64,000 nucleotides of DNA from Candidatus Gallionella acididurans (lineage in GTDB: Bacteria > Pseudomonadota > Gammaproteobacteria > Burkholderiales > Gallionellaceae): NCBI GenBank assembly GCA_001577345.1, contig LSLI01000008.1, positions 1 to 64,000 on the forward strand. Direction: 5' to 3'. The first letter of the stretch is position 1, and every line of letters starts with the position of its first letter. A model generated the notes under the pieces. That model made no database searches and had not been told where the DNA came from. It saw nothing but the letters and a program-made list of their open reading frames with translations. This document shows positions 23,802-35,899 of the stretch, in pieces. Position numbers and translations under genes: made by a program.

Positions 23802-25343
23802 ATGAAGCTCAACCCTTCTGAAATAAGTAATTTGATTCGCAGCCGCATCGAAAACTTCGACGCACTGACACAAGCACGCACCGAGGGCACTGTGGTGAGT
23901 GTCACCGACGGTATCGTCCGTGTACACGGACTTTCCGACGTGATGCAGGGTGAAATGCTGGAATTTCCCGGCAATACCTTCGGACTTGCGCTGAACCTGG
24001 AGCGTGATTCAGTCGGAGCGGTGGTGCTTGGTGAATATGAGCACATCACAGAAGGCGATACCGTCAAATGTACCGGGCGCATCCTTGAGGTGCCGGTTGG
24101 TCCGGAATTGTGCGGACGCGTGGTGAATGCATTGGGACAGCCTATCGACGGCAAGGGCCCGATCAATACCAAGATGACCGACAAGATTGAAAAAGTGGCG
24201 CCTGGTGTTATTGCCCGCAAGTCGGTTGATCAGCCGGTACAAACCGGCTTGAAATCGATCGACTCCATGGTTCCGATCGGCCGCGGTCAGCGCGAATTGA
24301 TCATCGGCGACCGCCAGACCGGCAAGACAGCCGTGGCGGTGGATGCCATCATCAATCAAAAGGGCCAGAACATGACCTGCGTTTACGTGGCTATCGGTCA
24401 AAAAGCATCGACCATCGCCAACGTGGTACGCAAACTGGAGGAGCACGGCGCACTGGGTTACACCATCGTGGTCGCTGCGACTGCTTCGGATTCCGCCGCG
24501 ATGCAGTTCCTCGCGCCTTATGCCGGTTGCACCATGGGCGAATATTTCCGCGATCGCGGTGAAGATGCGCTGATCGTATATGACGACCTGACCAAACAAG
24601 CCTGGGCATACCGCCAGATATCGCTGTTGCTGCGCCGCCCGCCGGGTCGCGAAGCATATCCCGGCGACGTGTTCTATCTGCACTCCCGTTTGCTGGAACG
24701 GGCAGCGCGCGTGAATGCCGACTACGTGGAAGCCTTCACCAAGGGCGCGGTCAAAGGAAAGACGGGTTCGTTGACCGCCCTGCCTATCATTGAAACACAG
24801 GCCGGCGACGTTTCCGCTTTCGTTCCGACCAACGTGATCTCCATTACTGACGGCCAGATATTTCTGGAAACGGATCTGTTCAATGCGGGCATCCGTCCCG
24901 CGATCAACGCGGGCGTCTCAGTGTCTCGCGTGGGCGGCGCGGCGCAAACCAAGGTGATCAAGAAGCTCGGCGGCGGGGTGCGACTGGCGCTTGCCCAATA
25001 TCGTGAACTGGCCGCTTTCGCGCAGTTCGCATCCGATTTGGACGAAGCCACACGCAAGCAACTTGAGCGTGGACGCATGGTTACAGAACTGATGAAGCAA
25101 TTGCAATATGCGCCTCTTTCGGTAGCCAACATGGCAGTCACGCTGTTTTCGGTCAACAAGGGCTATTTCGACGACGTTCCCGTGAATAGAGCACTGGCAT
25201 TTGAATCGGCATTGCATACCCACCTGAAATCTAACAACAAGACTTTGCTGGACACGATCGAGTCTACCAAGGACCTGAATGCGGATAACGAAAAATTGTT
25301 GTCAGCGGCGATTGAGAAATTCAAGTCTACGGCTGTTTATTAA
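23802..25343 (+). CDS. atpA: F0F1 ATP synthase subunit alpha
   Basis: This 513-residue F1 regulatory/non-catalytic nucleotide-binding subunit shows Walker [31 protein letters not shown], the Walker B region [17 protein letters not shown], and [17 protein letters not shown]. The length equals the proteobacterial norm. It is followed by atpG after 13 bp. Confidence 0.98.
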   Translation: MKLNPSEISNLIRSRIENFDALTQARTEGTVVSVTDGIVRVHGLSDVMQGEMLEFPGNTFGLALNLERDSVGAVVLGEYEHITEGDTVKCTGRILEVPVGPELCGRVVNALGQPIDGKGPINTKMTDKIEKVAPGVIARKSVDQPVQTGLKSIDSMVPIGRGQRELIIGDRQTGKTAVAVDAIINQKGQNMTCVYVAIGQKASTIANVVRKLEEHGALGYTIVVAATASDSAAMQFLAPYAGCTMGEYFRDRGEDALIVYDDLTKQAWAYRQISLLLRRPPGREAYPGDVFYLHSRLLERAARVNADYVEAFTKGAVKGKTGSLTALPIIETQAGDVSAFVPTNVISITDGQIFLETDLFNAGIRPAINAGVSVSRVGGAAQTKVIKKLGGGVRLALAQYRELAAFAQFASDLDEATRKQLERGRMVTELMKQLQYAPLSVANMAVTLFSVNKGYFDDVPVNRALAFESALHTHLKSNNKTLLDTIESTKDLNADNEKLLSAAIEKFKSTAVY

Positions 25344-25356
25344 GGCGGGGTGAGAA

Positions 25357-26223
25357 ATGGCCGGCAGTAAAGAAATACGCGCAAAGATCAAGAGTGTAGA
25401 AAATACACGCAAGATCACCCGTGCGATGGAAATGGTGGCCGCAGCAAAGATGCGCAAGGCTCAGGAACGCATGCGCGCGGCGCGACCCTACGCGGAAAAG
25501 ATACGCGCGGTGGCGGCACACCTGTCGCGCGCCAACCCGGAATACAAACATCCCTTCCTGGTAAAACGTCTGGAAAACCGGAACGTTGGCCTGATCGTGG
25601 TGACTTCGGACAAGGGTCTGTGCGGCGGCCTGAATACCAATATCCTGCGGCTCGCGGTGAACCGCATGAAGTCCTGGGAAGGCGAAGGCAAGGGTCTTCT
25701 GGTTTGCCCGATTGGCAACAAAGGCCTGGGCTTCATGAATCGCGTGGGTGCCAAAGTAAAGTCCCAACTGACAGGCCTGGGAGACACGCCTCACATCGAG
25801 AAGCTGATCGGTGCGGTGAAGGTGATGCTGGACGCCTACACGGCGGGAGAAATCGACTCGATACATATTAGCTACAACCATTTCGTCAATACGATGAAAC
25901 AGGAGCCGCGCGTGGAGCAATTGCTGCCGCTGAGCGGAGAGCAGATGGGAACCGCAGAAGGCAGCTGGGATTACATCTACGAACCGGATGCCAAGCAGGT
26001 GATAGACGAGTTGCTGGTGCGCTACATGGAGTCGCTGGTTTATCAGGCTGTGGTGGAAAACATGGCATCCGAACAAAGCGCGCGCATGGTGGCGATGAAG
26101 GCCGCGTCGGATAACGCCAAGAGCGTGATAGGCGAACTCAAGCTGGTTTACAACAAGGCGCGCCAAGCCGCCATCACCCGCGAAATCTCGGAGATCGTCA
26201 GTGGTGCTGCAGCAGTTGGTTAG
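25357..26223 (+). CDS. atpG: F0F1 ATP synthase subunit gamma
   Basis: This 288-residue central rotor shaft has coiled-coil ends: the N-terminal [28 protein letters not shown] and the C-terminal [31 protein letters not shown]. Both are diagnostic. [13 protein letters not shown] is the conserved start of the globular part. An unusually long 132 bp gap separates it from atpD. Confidence 0.97.
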   Translation: MAGSKEIRAKIKSVENTRKITRAMEMVAAAKMRKAQERMRAARPYAEKIRAVAAHLSRANPEYKHPFLVKRLENRNVGLIVVTSDKGLCGGLNTNILRLAVNRMKSWEGEGKGLLVCPIGNKGLGFMNRVGAKVKSQLTGLGDTPHIEKLIGAVKVMLDAYTAGEIDSIHISYNHFVNTMKQEPRVEQLLPLSGEQMGTAEGSWDYIYEPDAKQVIDELLVRYMESLVYQAVVENMASEQSARMVAMKAASDNAKSVIGELKLVYNKARQAAITREISEIVSGAAAVG

Positions 26224-26316
26224 ATTTGAACATCCGGTCGCCATCTGACTAAGTTGGCAAACTGCGCCAACCAAGCGATTGGGTTAACGCCGATAAAGTT
26301 GCTGGTTATAGCGTGA

Positions 26317-27774
<1,458 letters not shown>

Positions 27775-27792
27775 AGAGAAATGGGAACAACC

Positions 27793-28221
27793 ATGGCAAT
27801 GACCGTACATGTCGATGTGGTGAGCGCGGAAGCGTCCATCTTTTCCGGACTGGCAGAAGTGGTAGTCGTGCCCGGACAAATGGGCGAGCTGGGTATTTAC
27901 CCGCGCCATACCGCACTGATGACACGCATCAAACCGGGGTCAGTCAGAATCAAGCGGCCTGACCTGGAGCAGGAAGAGCTTATCTATGTGTCGGGTGGCA
28001 TGCTGGAAGTACAGCCCGGAGTAGTGACCATTCTGGCCGACACCGCGATACGCGGCGGCGACCTTGACGAGGCGCGCGCTTTGCAGGCCAAGCAAGACGC
28101 CGAAGAGGCGATGAAAAATCGCACTTCAGATATTGACTACGCCCAGGCGCAAGCTGAATTGGCAGAAGCGGTTGCTCAACTTGCAACGATAGAGCAACTG
28201 CGCAAACGCACCGGACATTGA
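27793..28221 (+). CDS. atpC: F0F1 ATP synthase subunit epsilon
   Basis: This 142-residue inhibitory subunit of the F1 rotor has [38 protein letters not shown] in its beta-sandwich domain (the motif is spread over residues 3-41) and a C-terminal helical pair. The ATG at 27793 has GGGA six bases upstream, so the earlier ATG at 27781 is not needed. It is the last gene of the atp operon, with a terminator 16 bp after the stop. Confidence 0.95.
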   Translation: MAMTVHVDVVSAEASIFSGLAEVVVVPGQMGELGIYPRHTALMTRIKPGSVRIKRPDLEQEELIYVSGGMLEVQPGVVTILADTAIRGGDLDEARALQAKQDAEEAMKNRTSDIDYAQAQAELAEAVAQLATIEQLRKRTGH

Positions 28222-28236
28222 GGCGCTAACGCAATC

Positions 28237-28270
28237 CGTAAAAAAGGCAGCCCAGGCTGCCTTTTTTACG
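28237..28270 (+). terminator. Rho-independent terminator of the atp operon
   Basis: This is a perfect 15 bp inverted repeat (CGTAAAAAAGGCAGC, loop CCAG, GCTGCCTTTTTTACG) with a run of six T in the descending arm, directly after atpC. The A-run on the other arm makes it able to act on both strands. Confidence 0.93.
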
Positions 28271-28320
28271 TATATGACATCAATCACACAGGCCCGGAAT
28301 ATTCGCCGAATGCATGAAAA

Positions 28321-28830
28321 CTATGATCTGGCTGCAACAATATTTATCAAGCGGGAAAAAATGTACCAAACCGCAAAGAATGCCAACCAAATTGCCATTC
28401 CCACGATAAACGCGAATATGATGCTATGGGCAGTCAGGTCGAATGAAGGTGAAAACACATCCCATGTGGCACGGGCTGTAAGAGGATCAATTTTGCCAAG
28501 CAAATAAACCAACTGGTGAAAAAGATCTGTGTTCAGCGCCTCGAGAACCCTGCGCAGTTGCGCGGCAGAGCTGATCATCCCCTGTATTGCAGCTCCCTCG
28601 CTGTGGAATGTTGCATCGGGACTGGCCAGATGGTAGCGAACAAGTTCCTCGAGACTGCCATGATGGAACTGATTGGCGATTTCCTGAAAGGGCGCAATAT
28701 CGCGCAGCACCTGATCGAGTTGGCCGCCAACACGTTGCCGGTACTGGGCGATAAAGCTGGGAACACAACCAGCGGCAACAATACCCGCTACCAAAACGAT
28801 GCGGTCAAGAATTCCGCGCACAAAATTCAT
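28321..28830 (-). CDS. DUF2937 family membrane protein
   Basis: This 169-residue protein has a hydrophobic N-terminus (ILDRIVLVAGIVAAGCVPSFIAQY), a soluble helical middle with RQRVGGQLDQVL, and a C-terminal membrane helix (IIFAFIVGMAIWLAFFAVWYIF). The VPSFIAQYRQRVGGQLDQ pattern is that of DUF2937, a family of unknown function found in proteobacteria. It lies downstream of ppc's stop on the opposite side of the atp terminator and reads toward atpC. Confidence 0.75.
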   Translation of the reverse strand: MNFVRGILDRIVLVAGIVAAGCVPSFIAQYRQRVGGQLDQVLRDIAPFQEIANQFHHGSLEELVRYHLASPDATFHSEGAAIQGMISSAAQLRRVLEALNTDLFHQLVYLLGKIDPLTARATWDVFSPSFDLTAHSIIFAFIVGMAIWLAFFAVWYIFSRLINIVAARS

Positions 28831-28868
28831 GATTGCCTAATGATGATTTGAGTACAAGGTGGTTGATT

Positions 28869-31643
28869 TTACCCGCTGTTGCGCAAACCGGTCGCGATGC
28901 CGTTGATGGTGAGATGGATAGCCCGTTTCAGCAGCACATCGTTGTCACCAGCGCGGTAGCGCTGCAACAGGGCCACTTGCAAGTGGTTGAGCGGGTCGAT
29001 GTAGGGTGTGCGGGTAAGCAGACTGCGGGCAAATGCGGGGTTGTCCTGTAGCAGCGTGGTGTTGCCAGTCACGGCAAACAGCATGGCCACGGTAGTTTCC
29101 CATTCGTTTTCGATTGCCCCGAAGATACGCTCACGCAATGCGACATCCTCCACCAGCTCGGAATAACTCGATGCGATACCCATGTCGGTCTTGGATAGCA
29201 CCATATCCATATTGGATATCAAACCGCGGAAGAAAGGCCAGCTCTGATACATCGTCCGAAGGCGGGCCAAGCCGGCATCGCCCTCGCGTGCGATGAACTG
29301 CTTTACAGCGCTGCCATAGCCGAACCATCCCGGCAGCAACGTGCGGTTCAATCCCCAGCTGAACACCCAGGGAATAGCGCGCAAATCCTCAATGCGGTCG
29401 GATGCCTTGCGCGAGGAAGGGCGGCTGCCGATATTAAGCTCGGCGATTTCGCGTATCGGCGTTGTAGTAAAAAAATATTCGGTAAAACCGGGCGTCTCGT
29501 AAACCAGATTGCGATAGGATGAATAAGCGTCCAGGCTCAGCTGCTCCATGATGCGCATATATTCCGGATTTCCATCAGCGTCATGCGGATGATCCAGCAA
29601 GGTAGCCTCAAGCGTTGCGGCAATCAGTGTTTCCAGATTGCGCCTTCCGATCTCGGGATTGGAGTATTTGCTGGAAATCACCTCGCCCTGTTCGGTAATT
29701 CTAATCTGCCCATTTACGCTGCCCGGAGGCTGCGCAAGGATTGCGTCGTAGCTGGGGCCGCCGCCGCGCCCGACAGTGCCGCCGCGGCCATGAAACAAGC
29801 GCAGCTCGATATTGTGCTTGGCGAAAATCCTGACCAGCTCGACTTCGGCCTTGTACAGTTCCCAATTGGCGGTGACATAGCCGCCGTCCTTGTTGCTGTC
29901 CGAATAGCCGAGCATCACTTCCTGAGTGTTGCCGCGACTGGTCAGTAATTTTCGGTAGTATGGAATCGAAAATAACTCATCCATGATAGCCGCGCAGCCG
30001 CGCAAATCCTCGATGGTTTCAAACAGGGGAATGATGTTGACGTGCAGCACGGGATTTTCGCCGCTCTCGAGCAGGCCCGCTTGTTGCAGCATCAAGGCAA
30101 GCTCCAGCATGTCGCTGACAGACTCGGTCATGGAAATGATATGGTTGGGCAGTGCTGCGCGGCCAAAGCGCTGATGAATTTGTGCGGCAGCCTGCATGAT
30201 GCGCAATTCGCTTTGAGCCACGGCACCGTACTGGTCGATATCGACTAGCAATGGCTTGCCGGCCTGAAGTGCGGCCAGCAATATTGCGCGGCGTTCGGAC
30301 TCGGCCAGTTCCGGGTAGTTGGCCGCGATCGGGCTGAAAGAAAAAAGCTCGGCCACGGTTTGTTCATGGACAGCGCTGTGTTGGCGCATATCCAGCGGCG
30401 CGAGATGAAAACCGAAAACCTCGGCGGCGCGGCGCAGATAAGCGAGACGTCCGCGCGCCAGATACACCGCGCCGTGTTTAAACAGGGAATCAATCAGAAC
30501 ATCCAGATCGCTGATGAAATCCTGAGACGTGGGATAAGGCCGTGCATGTTTATCCAACGGCGACAGGTGCGAGATATTATGGCCAAGCTGTTTGGCAGTA
30601 GCAGCAAGGCGCGAATAAATCAGGATCAGCGCGCGCCGATAGGGTTCATCGAGACGGCTGGAGGCCTTGTCCGGGGATTCGTCGGACAGCTTGCGCAAAT
30701 CGACACTGACGTCCACCAGACGGTCTGTCAGGCTCAGGCGCGTGCCGAGGAGATGGGTTTCGGCGAGGTAATGTTCAAACGCAAGCGAAGAATGCTGATG
30801 CATCGCATCCAGCATCACGTCATGGGTGACAAAGGGATTGCCATCGCGGTCGCCGCCGATCCAGCTGCCCACGCGCAATAAAGGCGGAATGCTAATTTCC
30901 TTGCCGAAACGCGATTCCAGCTGCTTTTCTATGTAGGCGTAAATTCTGGGTATTTCGTTGAGGAAGGTGTAGCGGTAAAACTCCAGGCCATTCTTGATCT
31001 CGTCACGCACGGTCAGCTTGGAGGTGCGCAACATCCGCGTTTGCCACAGGATCAGCACGAAGCGATGCAAGGTCTCTTCGTTATGTTCCAGTTCATCAGG
31101 GGTCATGTCCACGCGATCGCGATCGGACAGCAGTTGCGAAATGATCAACTGGCAATCCAGCACGCTTTTGCGCTGCACTTCGGTGGGGTGCGCGGTCAAT
31201 ACCGGGGAGATCAGTGCGCTGTCCAGAAAATTTTGAAGCGTGGTCTTGTTGATGCGGTTTTCCTCGATGCGCTCAAACGCCAGCAACAGGCTGCCGTCCT
31301 TGGGTGCACTTCCCGCTTTGAGATGGGCACGATGGCGGCGGTTGTGGTGCAAGTCCTCGGCAATGTTGGAAAGCTGCGAAAAATAGCTGAAGGCGCGCAC
31401 CACCACCAGAGCCTCGCTGGGCGAGAGCGCGTCCAGAGTCTGTTCCAGTTGCACGCGGTCGCGGTCGTCCTGGGTCTTGCGGAAACGTACCGCAGCGCGG
31501 CGCACGTTTTCGATCAGCTGAAAGGATGCTTCGCCCTCCTGCTCACGAAGTGTGTCGCCTAGTATGCGGCCAAGCAGGCGCACATCATCGCGCAAGGGCA
31601 GATCCTTGCTGGAAATATCAGTTGGTGCGGCGATCAGATTCAT
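28869..31643 (-). CDS. ppc: Phosphoenolpyruvate carboxylase
   Basis: This 924-residue enzyme makes oxaloacetate from phosphoenolpyruvate and bicarbonate, refilling the TCA cycle. The catalytic His lies in VLTAHPTEVQRKS. GYSDSNKDGGYVTANWELY, FHGRGGTVGRGGGPSYDAIL, and SKYSNPEIGRRNLETL are the standard active-site and PEP-binding motifs. The C-terminus NGIATGLRNSG is canonical. It is a single gene, divergent from hemC; the 99 bp between them holds a TAGAAT (31680-31685) that could be the hemC -10. Confidence 0.98.
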   Translation of the reverse strand: MNLIAAPTDISSKDLPLRDDVRLLGRILGDTLREQEGEASFQLIENVRRAAVRFRKTQDDRDRVQLEQTLDALSPSEALVVVRAFSYFSQLSNIAEDLHHNRRHRAHLKAGSAPKDGSLLLAFERIEENRINKTTLQNFLDSALISPVLTAHPTEVQRKSVLDCQLIISQLLSDRDRVDMTPDELEHNEETLHRFVLILWQTRMLRTSKLTVRDEIKNGLEFYRYTFLNEIPRIYAYIEKQLESRFGKEISIPPLLRVGSWIGGDRDGNPFVTHDVMLDAMHQHSSLAFEHYLAETHLLGTRLSLTDRLVDVSVDLRKLSDESPDKASSRLDEPYRRALILIYSRLAATAKQLGHNISHLSPLDKHARPYPTSQDFISDLDVLIDSLFKHGAVYLARGRLAYLRRAAEVFGFHLAPLDMRQHSAVHEQTVAELFSFSPIAANYPELAESERRAILLAALQAGKPLLVDIDQYGAVAQSELRIMQAAAQIHQRFGRAALPNHIISMTESVSDMLELALMLQQAGLLESGENPVLHVNIIPLFETIEDLRGCAAIMDELFSIPYYRKLLTSRGNTQEVMLGYSDSNKDGGYVTANWELYKAEVELVRIFAKHNIELRLFHGRGGTVGRGGGPSYDAILAQPPGSVNGQIRITEQGEVISSKYSNPEIGRRNLETLIAATLEATLLDHPHDADGNPEYMRIMEQLSLDAYSSYRNLVYETPGFTEYFFTTTPIREIAELNIGSRPSSRKASDRIEDLRAIPWVFSWGLNRTLLPGWFGYGSAVKQFIAREGDAGLARLRTMYQSWPFFRGLISNMDMVLSKTDMGIASSYSELVEDVALRERIFGAIENEWETTVAMLFAVTGNTTLLQDNPAFARSLLTRTPYIDPLNHLQVALLQRYRAGDNDVLLKRAIHLTINGIATGLRNSG

Positions 31644-31742
31644 TACGTTCTCTGGACAAAAGCACGGCGCACCTTATGTTAGAATGCGCCGAATATTGTT
31701 TGCTAATTTAAAAGAATTAATGCACAAAATTTCAAAAAAATC

Positions 31743-32687
31743 ATGAGTCAGAACACCCGTCAAAATCCAACTCGATTGGTAATTGCTTCCCGGGAAAGTG
31801 CGCTGGCGATGTGGCAGGCGGAGCATATCCGGGACAGGCTGCGTGCATTATATCCGCAAACCGAGGTCAGCATATTGGGGATGACCACACAGGGAGACCA
31901 GATACTCGATGTCACGCTGTCCAAGATAGGGGGCAAAGGTTTGTTCGTGAAGGAGTTGGAGACCGCACTGGAAGACGGCCGGGCAGACCTTGCTGTGCAT
32001 TCCCTGAAAGACGTGCCGATGAACCTGCCGGACGGGTTCGTTTTGGCGGCAATCGGTGAACGTGAAGATCCGCATGATGCTTTCGTTTCAAACCTGCATG
32101 AAAGTCTTGCGGCGTTGCCGACCGGGAGCGTGGTGGGTACGTCCAGCCTGCGCCGCGAAAGCCAGTTGCGGGCACGCTTCCCGCATTTGAAAATCGAGCC
32201 GTTGCGCGGCAACGTGCAAACGCGTTTACGCAAACTGGATGAAGGGCAATATGCCGCCATTATACTTGCGGCTGCAGGCCTGAAGCGCCTGGGCCTGAGT
32301 CATCGCATCCGCGCGCTCATTACCAGCGAAGACAGTTTGCCCGCGGTAGGCCAGGGCGCGTTAGGGATCGAGTGCCGAAAGGATAGAGCGGATGTTATCG
32401 CCTGGTTGCAACCGCTGCACCACCCTGACACCGCCGCCTGTGTGCTGGCCGAGCGTGCCCTGAGCCGCGCACTGGCGGGCAGCTGCCAGGTACCGCTGGG
32501 GGGGTTTGCCGAAGTGAAAAATGGCAAGCTGCGCATGCGTGGGTTTGTTGCCAGTCCGGATGGAAAACATATGACACAATCCGAAATGACCGGGGACATT
32601 GCCCATCCTGAAGCACTGGGAAACAAAATCGCAGAAGCGCTGCGCGCGCAGGGCGCGGACAAAATTCTTGCCGATCTCGCGTTGTGA
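31743..32687 (+). CDS. hemC: Hydroxymethylbilane synthase (porphobilinogen deaminase)
   Basis: This 314-residue enzyme polymerises four porphobilinogen units into hydroxymethylbilane for heme and other tetrapyrroles. Motifs seen are [64 protein letters not shown] and the dipyrromethane-cofactor Cys in [12 protein letters not shown]. It is the first gene of a hemC-hemD-hemX-hemY operon. Confidence 0.97.
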   Translation: MSQNTRQNPTRLVIASRESALAMWQAEHIRDRLRALYPQTEVSILGMTTQGDQILDVTLSKIGGKGLFVKELETALEDGRADLAVHSLKDVPMNLPDGFVLAAIGEREDPHDAFVSNLHESLAALPTGSVVGTSSLRRESQLRARFPHLKIEPLRGNVQTRLRKLDEGQYAAIILAAAGLKRLGLSHRIRALITSEDSLPAVGQGALGIECRKDRADVIAWLQPLHHPDTAACVLAERALSRALAGSCQVPLGGFAEVKNGKLRMRGFVASPDGKHMTQSEMTGDIAHPEALGNKIAEALRAQGADKILADLAL

Positions 32688-32804
32688 ACCCTGACGCCGA
32701 CATATTTGAAAACAAAGTCAACGGTTGCAGCCGACCGCCCAAGGAAGCATTTCCCTGATGGGAATAACGATAGAGATATTCCTGCAAAATATGGCTGGCA
32801 GAAT

Positions 32805-33578
32805 ATGACTGGAAACCTCCCGCTGTCAGGAATGAAAATAGCCGTCACTCGCCCGCGCGACCAGGCGGTAAAGCTGGCTCACATGATTGAACAGGTGGGA
32901 GGTACTGTGTTGCTGTTTCCGTTGCTGGAAATTACCGCGGCGCGAAACCCTCAAGCCTTGAAGGAACAAATCTCTCGCCTCAAAGAATTTGATCTCGTCA
33001 TTTTTGTCAGCCCGAATGCCGTGCACTATGGTATTGCGGCAATACACAAAGAGGGGAAACTCCCGGCGAAATTAAAAATTGCTGCAATTGGCCAGGGCAG
33101 CGCAAAGGCTTTGCATGAACGGGGAATTTCAAATGTCATTGTGCCAACGCAACGCTTTGATAGCGAGGGCTTGCTGTCCATGCCGGAATTGCAGAATGTC
33201 GCCGGAAGGCGAGTGATGATCTTTCGCGGCGATAGCGGGCGGGAATTGCTGGGCGACACACTGCGCATGCGGGGTGCGGAAGTGGAATATGCCGCCTGCT
33301 ATCAGCGCAGCAAGCCGGACCAGGATGGCGAATTACTGCTGGCAGCAGCACCCGATGCGATTTCGGTGTCCAGCAGCGAGGCGCTGGAAAATTTGTGGGA
33401 GTTGCTGGATAACAAACGCCAGCAAATATTACGCGACACGCTCCTGTTCGTTCCACATTCGCGCATTGCTGAGCTGGCCGTCAGGCAAGGCTGGCAGCAT
33501 GTTCAATTGACGGATTCCGGGGACGACGGATTGATGACTGCCCTGAAGACAGAAGCGGAAAGGAAAGGCTCGATATGA
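32805..33578 (+). CDS. hemD: Uroporphyrinogen-III synthase
   Basis: This enzyme of about 257 residues cyclises hydroxymethylbilane with inversion of ring D. The family has weak sequence conservation. LSGMKIAVTRPRDQAVKLAHMIEQVGG, the FVSPNAVHYG loop and SVSSSEALENLWELL fit HemD. I start at ATG 32805, but ATG 32832 is equally near the conserved part and the frame is open back to 32706. The stop overlaps hemX by 4 bp. Confidence 0.9.
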   Translation: MTGNLPLSGMKIAVTRPRDQAVKLAHMIEQVGGTVLLFPLLEITAARNPQALKEQISRLKEFDLVIFVSPNAVHYGIAAIHKEGKLPAKLKIAAIGQGSAKALHERGISNVIVPTQRFDSEGLLSMPELQNVAGRRVMIFRGDSGRELLGDTLRMRGAEVEYAACYQRSKPDQDGELLLAAAPDAISVSSSEALENLWELLDNKRQQILRDTLLFVPHSRIAELAVRQGWQHVQLTDSGDDGLMTALKTEAERKGSI

Positions 33579-34690
33579 CGGCCCACAATACACAACAGCC
33601 AAACCGTGAACCGGAACCGGACGCCGACCAGGTGCAAAAACCCGCGGCTGCGGGAATGTTTGCCCGCATCAGTCTCACACAGCTGACGCTGTCCGTGCTG
33701 GTGTTGATATTTTTGTGGCAGTGGCTGGATGCGCATCGCGAGATTAGCGCGATGCAACAGCAGCTTGCGGCAAAGTTCGCCGAGATGGACGGCAATGGCA
33801 AGGCAAGGCAGATAATGCTGGAGCAAGACCAGGAACAGGTGCGCGAACTATTCGCCAAAGTGACAACGCTGGAAACGAACTATGCGGAAGCACAAAACCA
33901 GCAGGCCTCGTTGAAGGCATTGTATAACGACCTGTCGGCAAACCGGGACAAAACTGTACTGGCGGAGATCGAACAATTGCTGCTGATAGCCGAGCAGCAG
34001 TTGCAATTGTCGGGAAATGTAAAAGCTGCACTGATAGCCATGCAAAGCGCGGATGACCGATTAAAGCGCCTGAATCGCGCCACGCTCAACGGACTGCGCA
34101 ATACGCTGGGTGAGGATATGGATAAATTGCGCGCATTGCCCAACGTCGACATAACCGGCATAAATGGGCAGCTCAATAATCTGATAGGCGCTGTCGACCA
34201 GTTGCAGCTGGTTTACCAGCAGCACGTGGCCAATGAGGACGAGGCTAGGGCTGCCCCGCCAAAAGATGAAACCAGCTGGCAAAAACTGCTGCGGGAAATA
34301 TGGCAGGAGATGAAACAGCTGGTACGCATAGAAAATACCGGCAACGCTGAAATTCCCCTGCTGCCGCCCGACCAGGAATTTTATTTGCGCGAGAATCTTA
34401 AACTGCACCTGCTGGCCGCCCGATTCGACTTGCTGTCGCGCGACGAGAACGGGTTCCGCCAGGAGTTGAAAACAGCGCAAACCTGGACCGAGCGATATTT
34501 TGATGGAAAAACGAACCGGTCAGCGCGGATGCTGGATGAACTGAAAAAACTCGCGGCATCAAAAATTAATGTCGAGCTGCCTGACATAAGTTCCAGTTTG
34601 CAGATGGTACGCAACTATCGTCTCTCCCGCGAAAACGAGCCAAAGGCGCGTTTCGAGGAACGGCCAGGCGAGCCAAAGGCGCAGCGATGA
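33575..34690 (+). CDS. hemX: HemX-like membrane protein (uroporphyrinogen-III C-methyltransferase-like)
   Basis: This 371-residue protein has a Pro-rich cytoplasmic N-terminus, one membrane helix (LTLSVLVLIFLWQWLDA, residues ~35-51) and then a long charged region rich in Gln and Leu (coiled coil). HemX proteins are often labelled methyltransferases but lack the SAM-binding fold, and none is visible here. The position between hemD and hemY, with 4 bp overlaps on both sides, is the conserved betaproteobacterial order. Its precise role in heme synthesis is not settled. Confidence 0.88.
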   Translation: MTAHNTQQPNREPEPDADQVQKPAAAGMFARISLTQLTLSVLVLIFLWQWLDAHREISAMQQQLAAKFAEMDGNGKARQIMLEQDQEQVRELFAKVTTLETNYAEAQNQQASLKALYNDLSANRDKTVLAEIEQLLLIAEQQLQLSGNVKAALIAMQSADDRLKRLNRATLNGLRNTLGEDMDKLRALPNVDITGINGQLNNLIGAVDQLQLVYQQHVANEDEARAAPPKDETSWQKLLREIWQEMKQLVRIENTGNAEIPLLPPDQEFYLRENLKLHLLAARFDLLSRDENGFRQELKTAQTWTERYFDGKTNRSARMLDELKKLAASKINVELPDISSSLQMVRNYRLSRENEPKARFEERPGEPKAQR

Positions 34691-35859
34691 AATACCTGTT
34701 ATGGATACTTGGCCTGTTTGCCGCAGCAGTGGCCCTCGCTACGGCGGCGACACACAACTTGTCTTACGTGTTGCTGGTATATCCGCCATACCGCGCCGAG
34801 ATGTCGCTGGTGCTGTTTATAGTCATTTTGCTGGTTGCCTTCGCACTCGGATATGCCCTGATACGGCTGACCTCGGCCACCCTGCAATTGCCGGCCCATG
34901 TGCGGAAATTTCGGATGGGGCGCGCACAAGCCAGGGCGCACAAGCAGTTGGAGAAAGTGCTGGGGATATTTTTCGAAGGGCGCTATGCGGCTGCTGAAAA
35001 AGGCGCAAAACACGCGATGGAATCGGGTGATCAATCGGCTTTGTACCCCATCATAGCAGCGCGTTCCGCGCACGAATTGAGGGAATACAAAAATCGCGAC
35101 GCCTATTTGTCCGCTGTTCGGGGAAAAAAGTTGGGCGATACCTCGATGAAATTGATGGCGGCTAGCAAATTCATGCTGGACCAGCGCAATCCGCACGCCG
35201 CATTGAGCGCGCTTCGGGAAATGCGCGATAGCGGGATCAAGAACAATGTTGGCGCGTTGTCGCTGGAACTCAAGGCGCAACAGCAGGCGGGAAACTGGGA
35301 TGAGGTGCTGAATGTACTGGACCAATTGGAAAAGCGCTCATCCATCGATGCGATAGTTGCCGAGCAATTACGCCAACAAGTCTGGCTGGAAAAGATACGC
35401 CATCAGGAAGATCTGGCCGGACTCAACCGTTGCCTGAAAAATATTCCAGCCGATTTAAAACGGGCCGGAAAAATTGCTGCTGCCGCGGCGCAGGAACTGA
35501 TAAAAAAAGGCGACGGCTCCCTCGCGCAACAATTGCTTGCCCATAGTCTGGATGCGCACTGGGACAGTGAACTGGCGGCATTGTACGGCGATTGCCTGTC
35601 CGGCGACGCGGTCGCGCAAATCGAACAAGCCGAGAAATGGCTGAATTTGCACCAGCAGGATACCGGTCTTCTGCTGGCTTTGGGCAAGCTATGCCTGCAT
35701 CAAAAGCTGTGGGGCAAAGCGCAGAATTATCTGGATGCCAGCATCAGCATCTCTCCCAGTCACGAGGCATACAATGCGCTGGCGCTGCTTGCAGAACGCC
35801 TGGGTAAATCCGATGAAGCGTTCAAGTATTACCACAAGGCGATGTCGCTGGAGAAATAG
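34687..35859 (+). CDS. hemY: HemY TPR-repeat inner-membrane protein
   Basis: This 390-residue protein has two N-terminal membrane helices (residues ~3-22 and ~40-62). The HemY_N domain follows (RKFRMGRAQARAHKQLEKVLGIFFEGRYAAAEKGA), then helical TPR-like repeats to the end. It is the proteobacterial HemY, not the unrelated Bacillus protoporphyrinogen oxidase of the same name. It is the last gene of the hem operon and convergent with the flavin reductase gene 40 bp away. Confidence 0.9.
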   Translation: MKYLLWILGLFAAAVALATAATHNLSYVLLVYPPYRAEMSLVLFIVILLVAFALGYALIRLTSATLQLPAHVRKFRMGRAQARAHKQLEKVLGIFFEGRYAAAEKGAKHAMESGDQSALYPIIAARSAHELREYKNRDAYLSAVRGKKLGDTSMKLMAASKFMLDQRNPHAALSALREMRDSGIKNNVGALSLELKAQQQAGNWDEVLNVLDQLEKRSSIDAIVAEQLRQQVWLEKIRHQEDLAGLNRCLKNIPADLKRAGKIAAAAAQELIKKGDGSLAQQLLAHSLDAHWDSELAALYGDCLSGDAVAQIEQAEKWLNLHQQDTGLLLALGKLCLHQKLWGKAQNYLDASISISPSHEAYNALALLAERLGKSDEAFKYYHKAMSLEK

Positions 35860-35899
35860 CGCGGCGATGGAAGCGAAGCCGGTTGCGCAAGATTTCTCG

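Noticed and set aside
31653-31685. hemC promoter with -35 TGGACA and -10 TAGAAT
   Set aside because: The spacer would be 21 bp, too long for a sigma70 promoter; only the -10 is mentioned.
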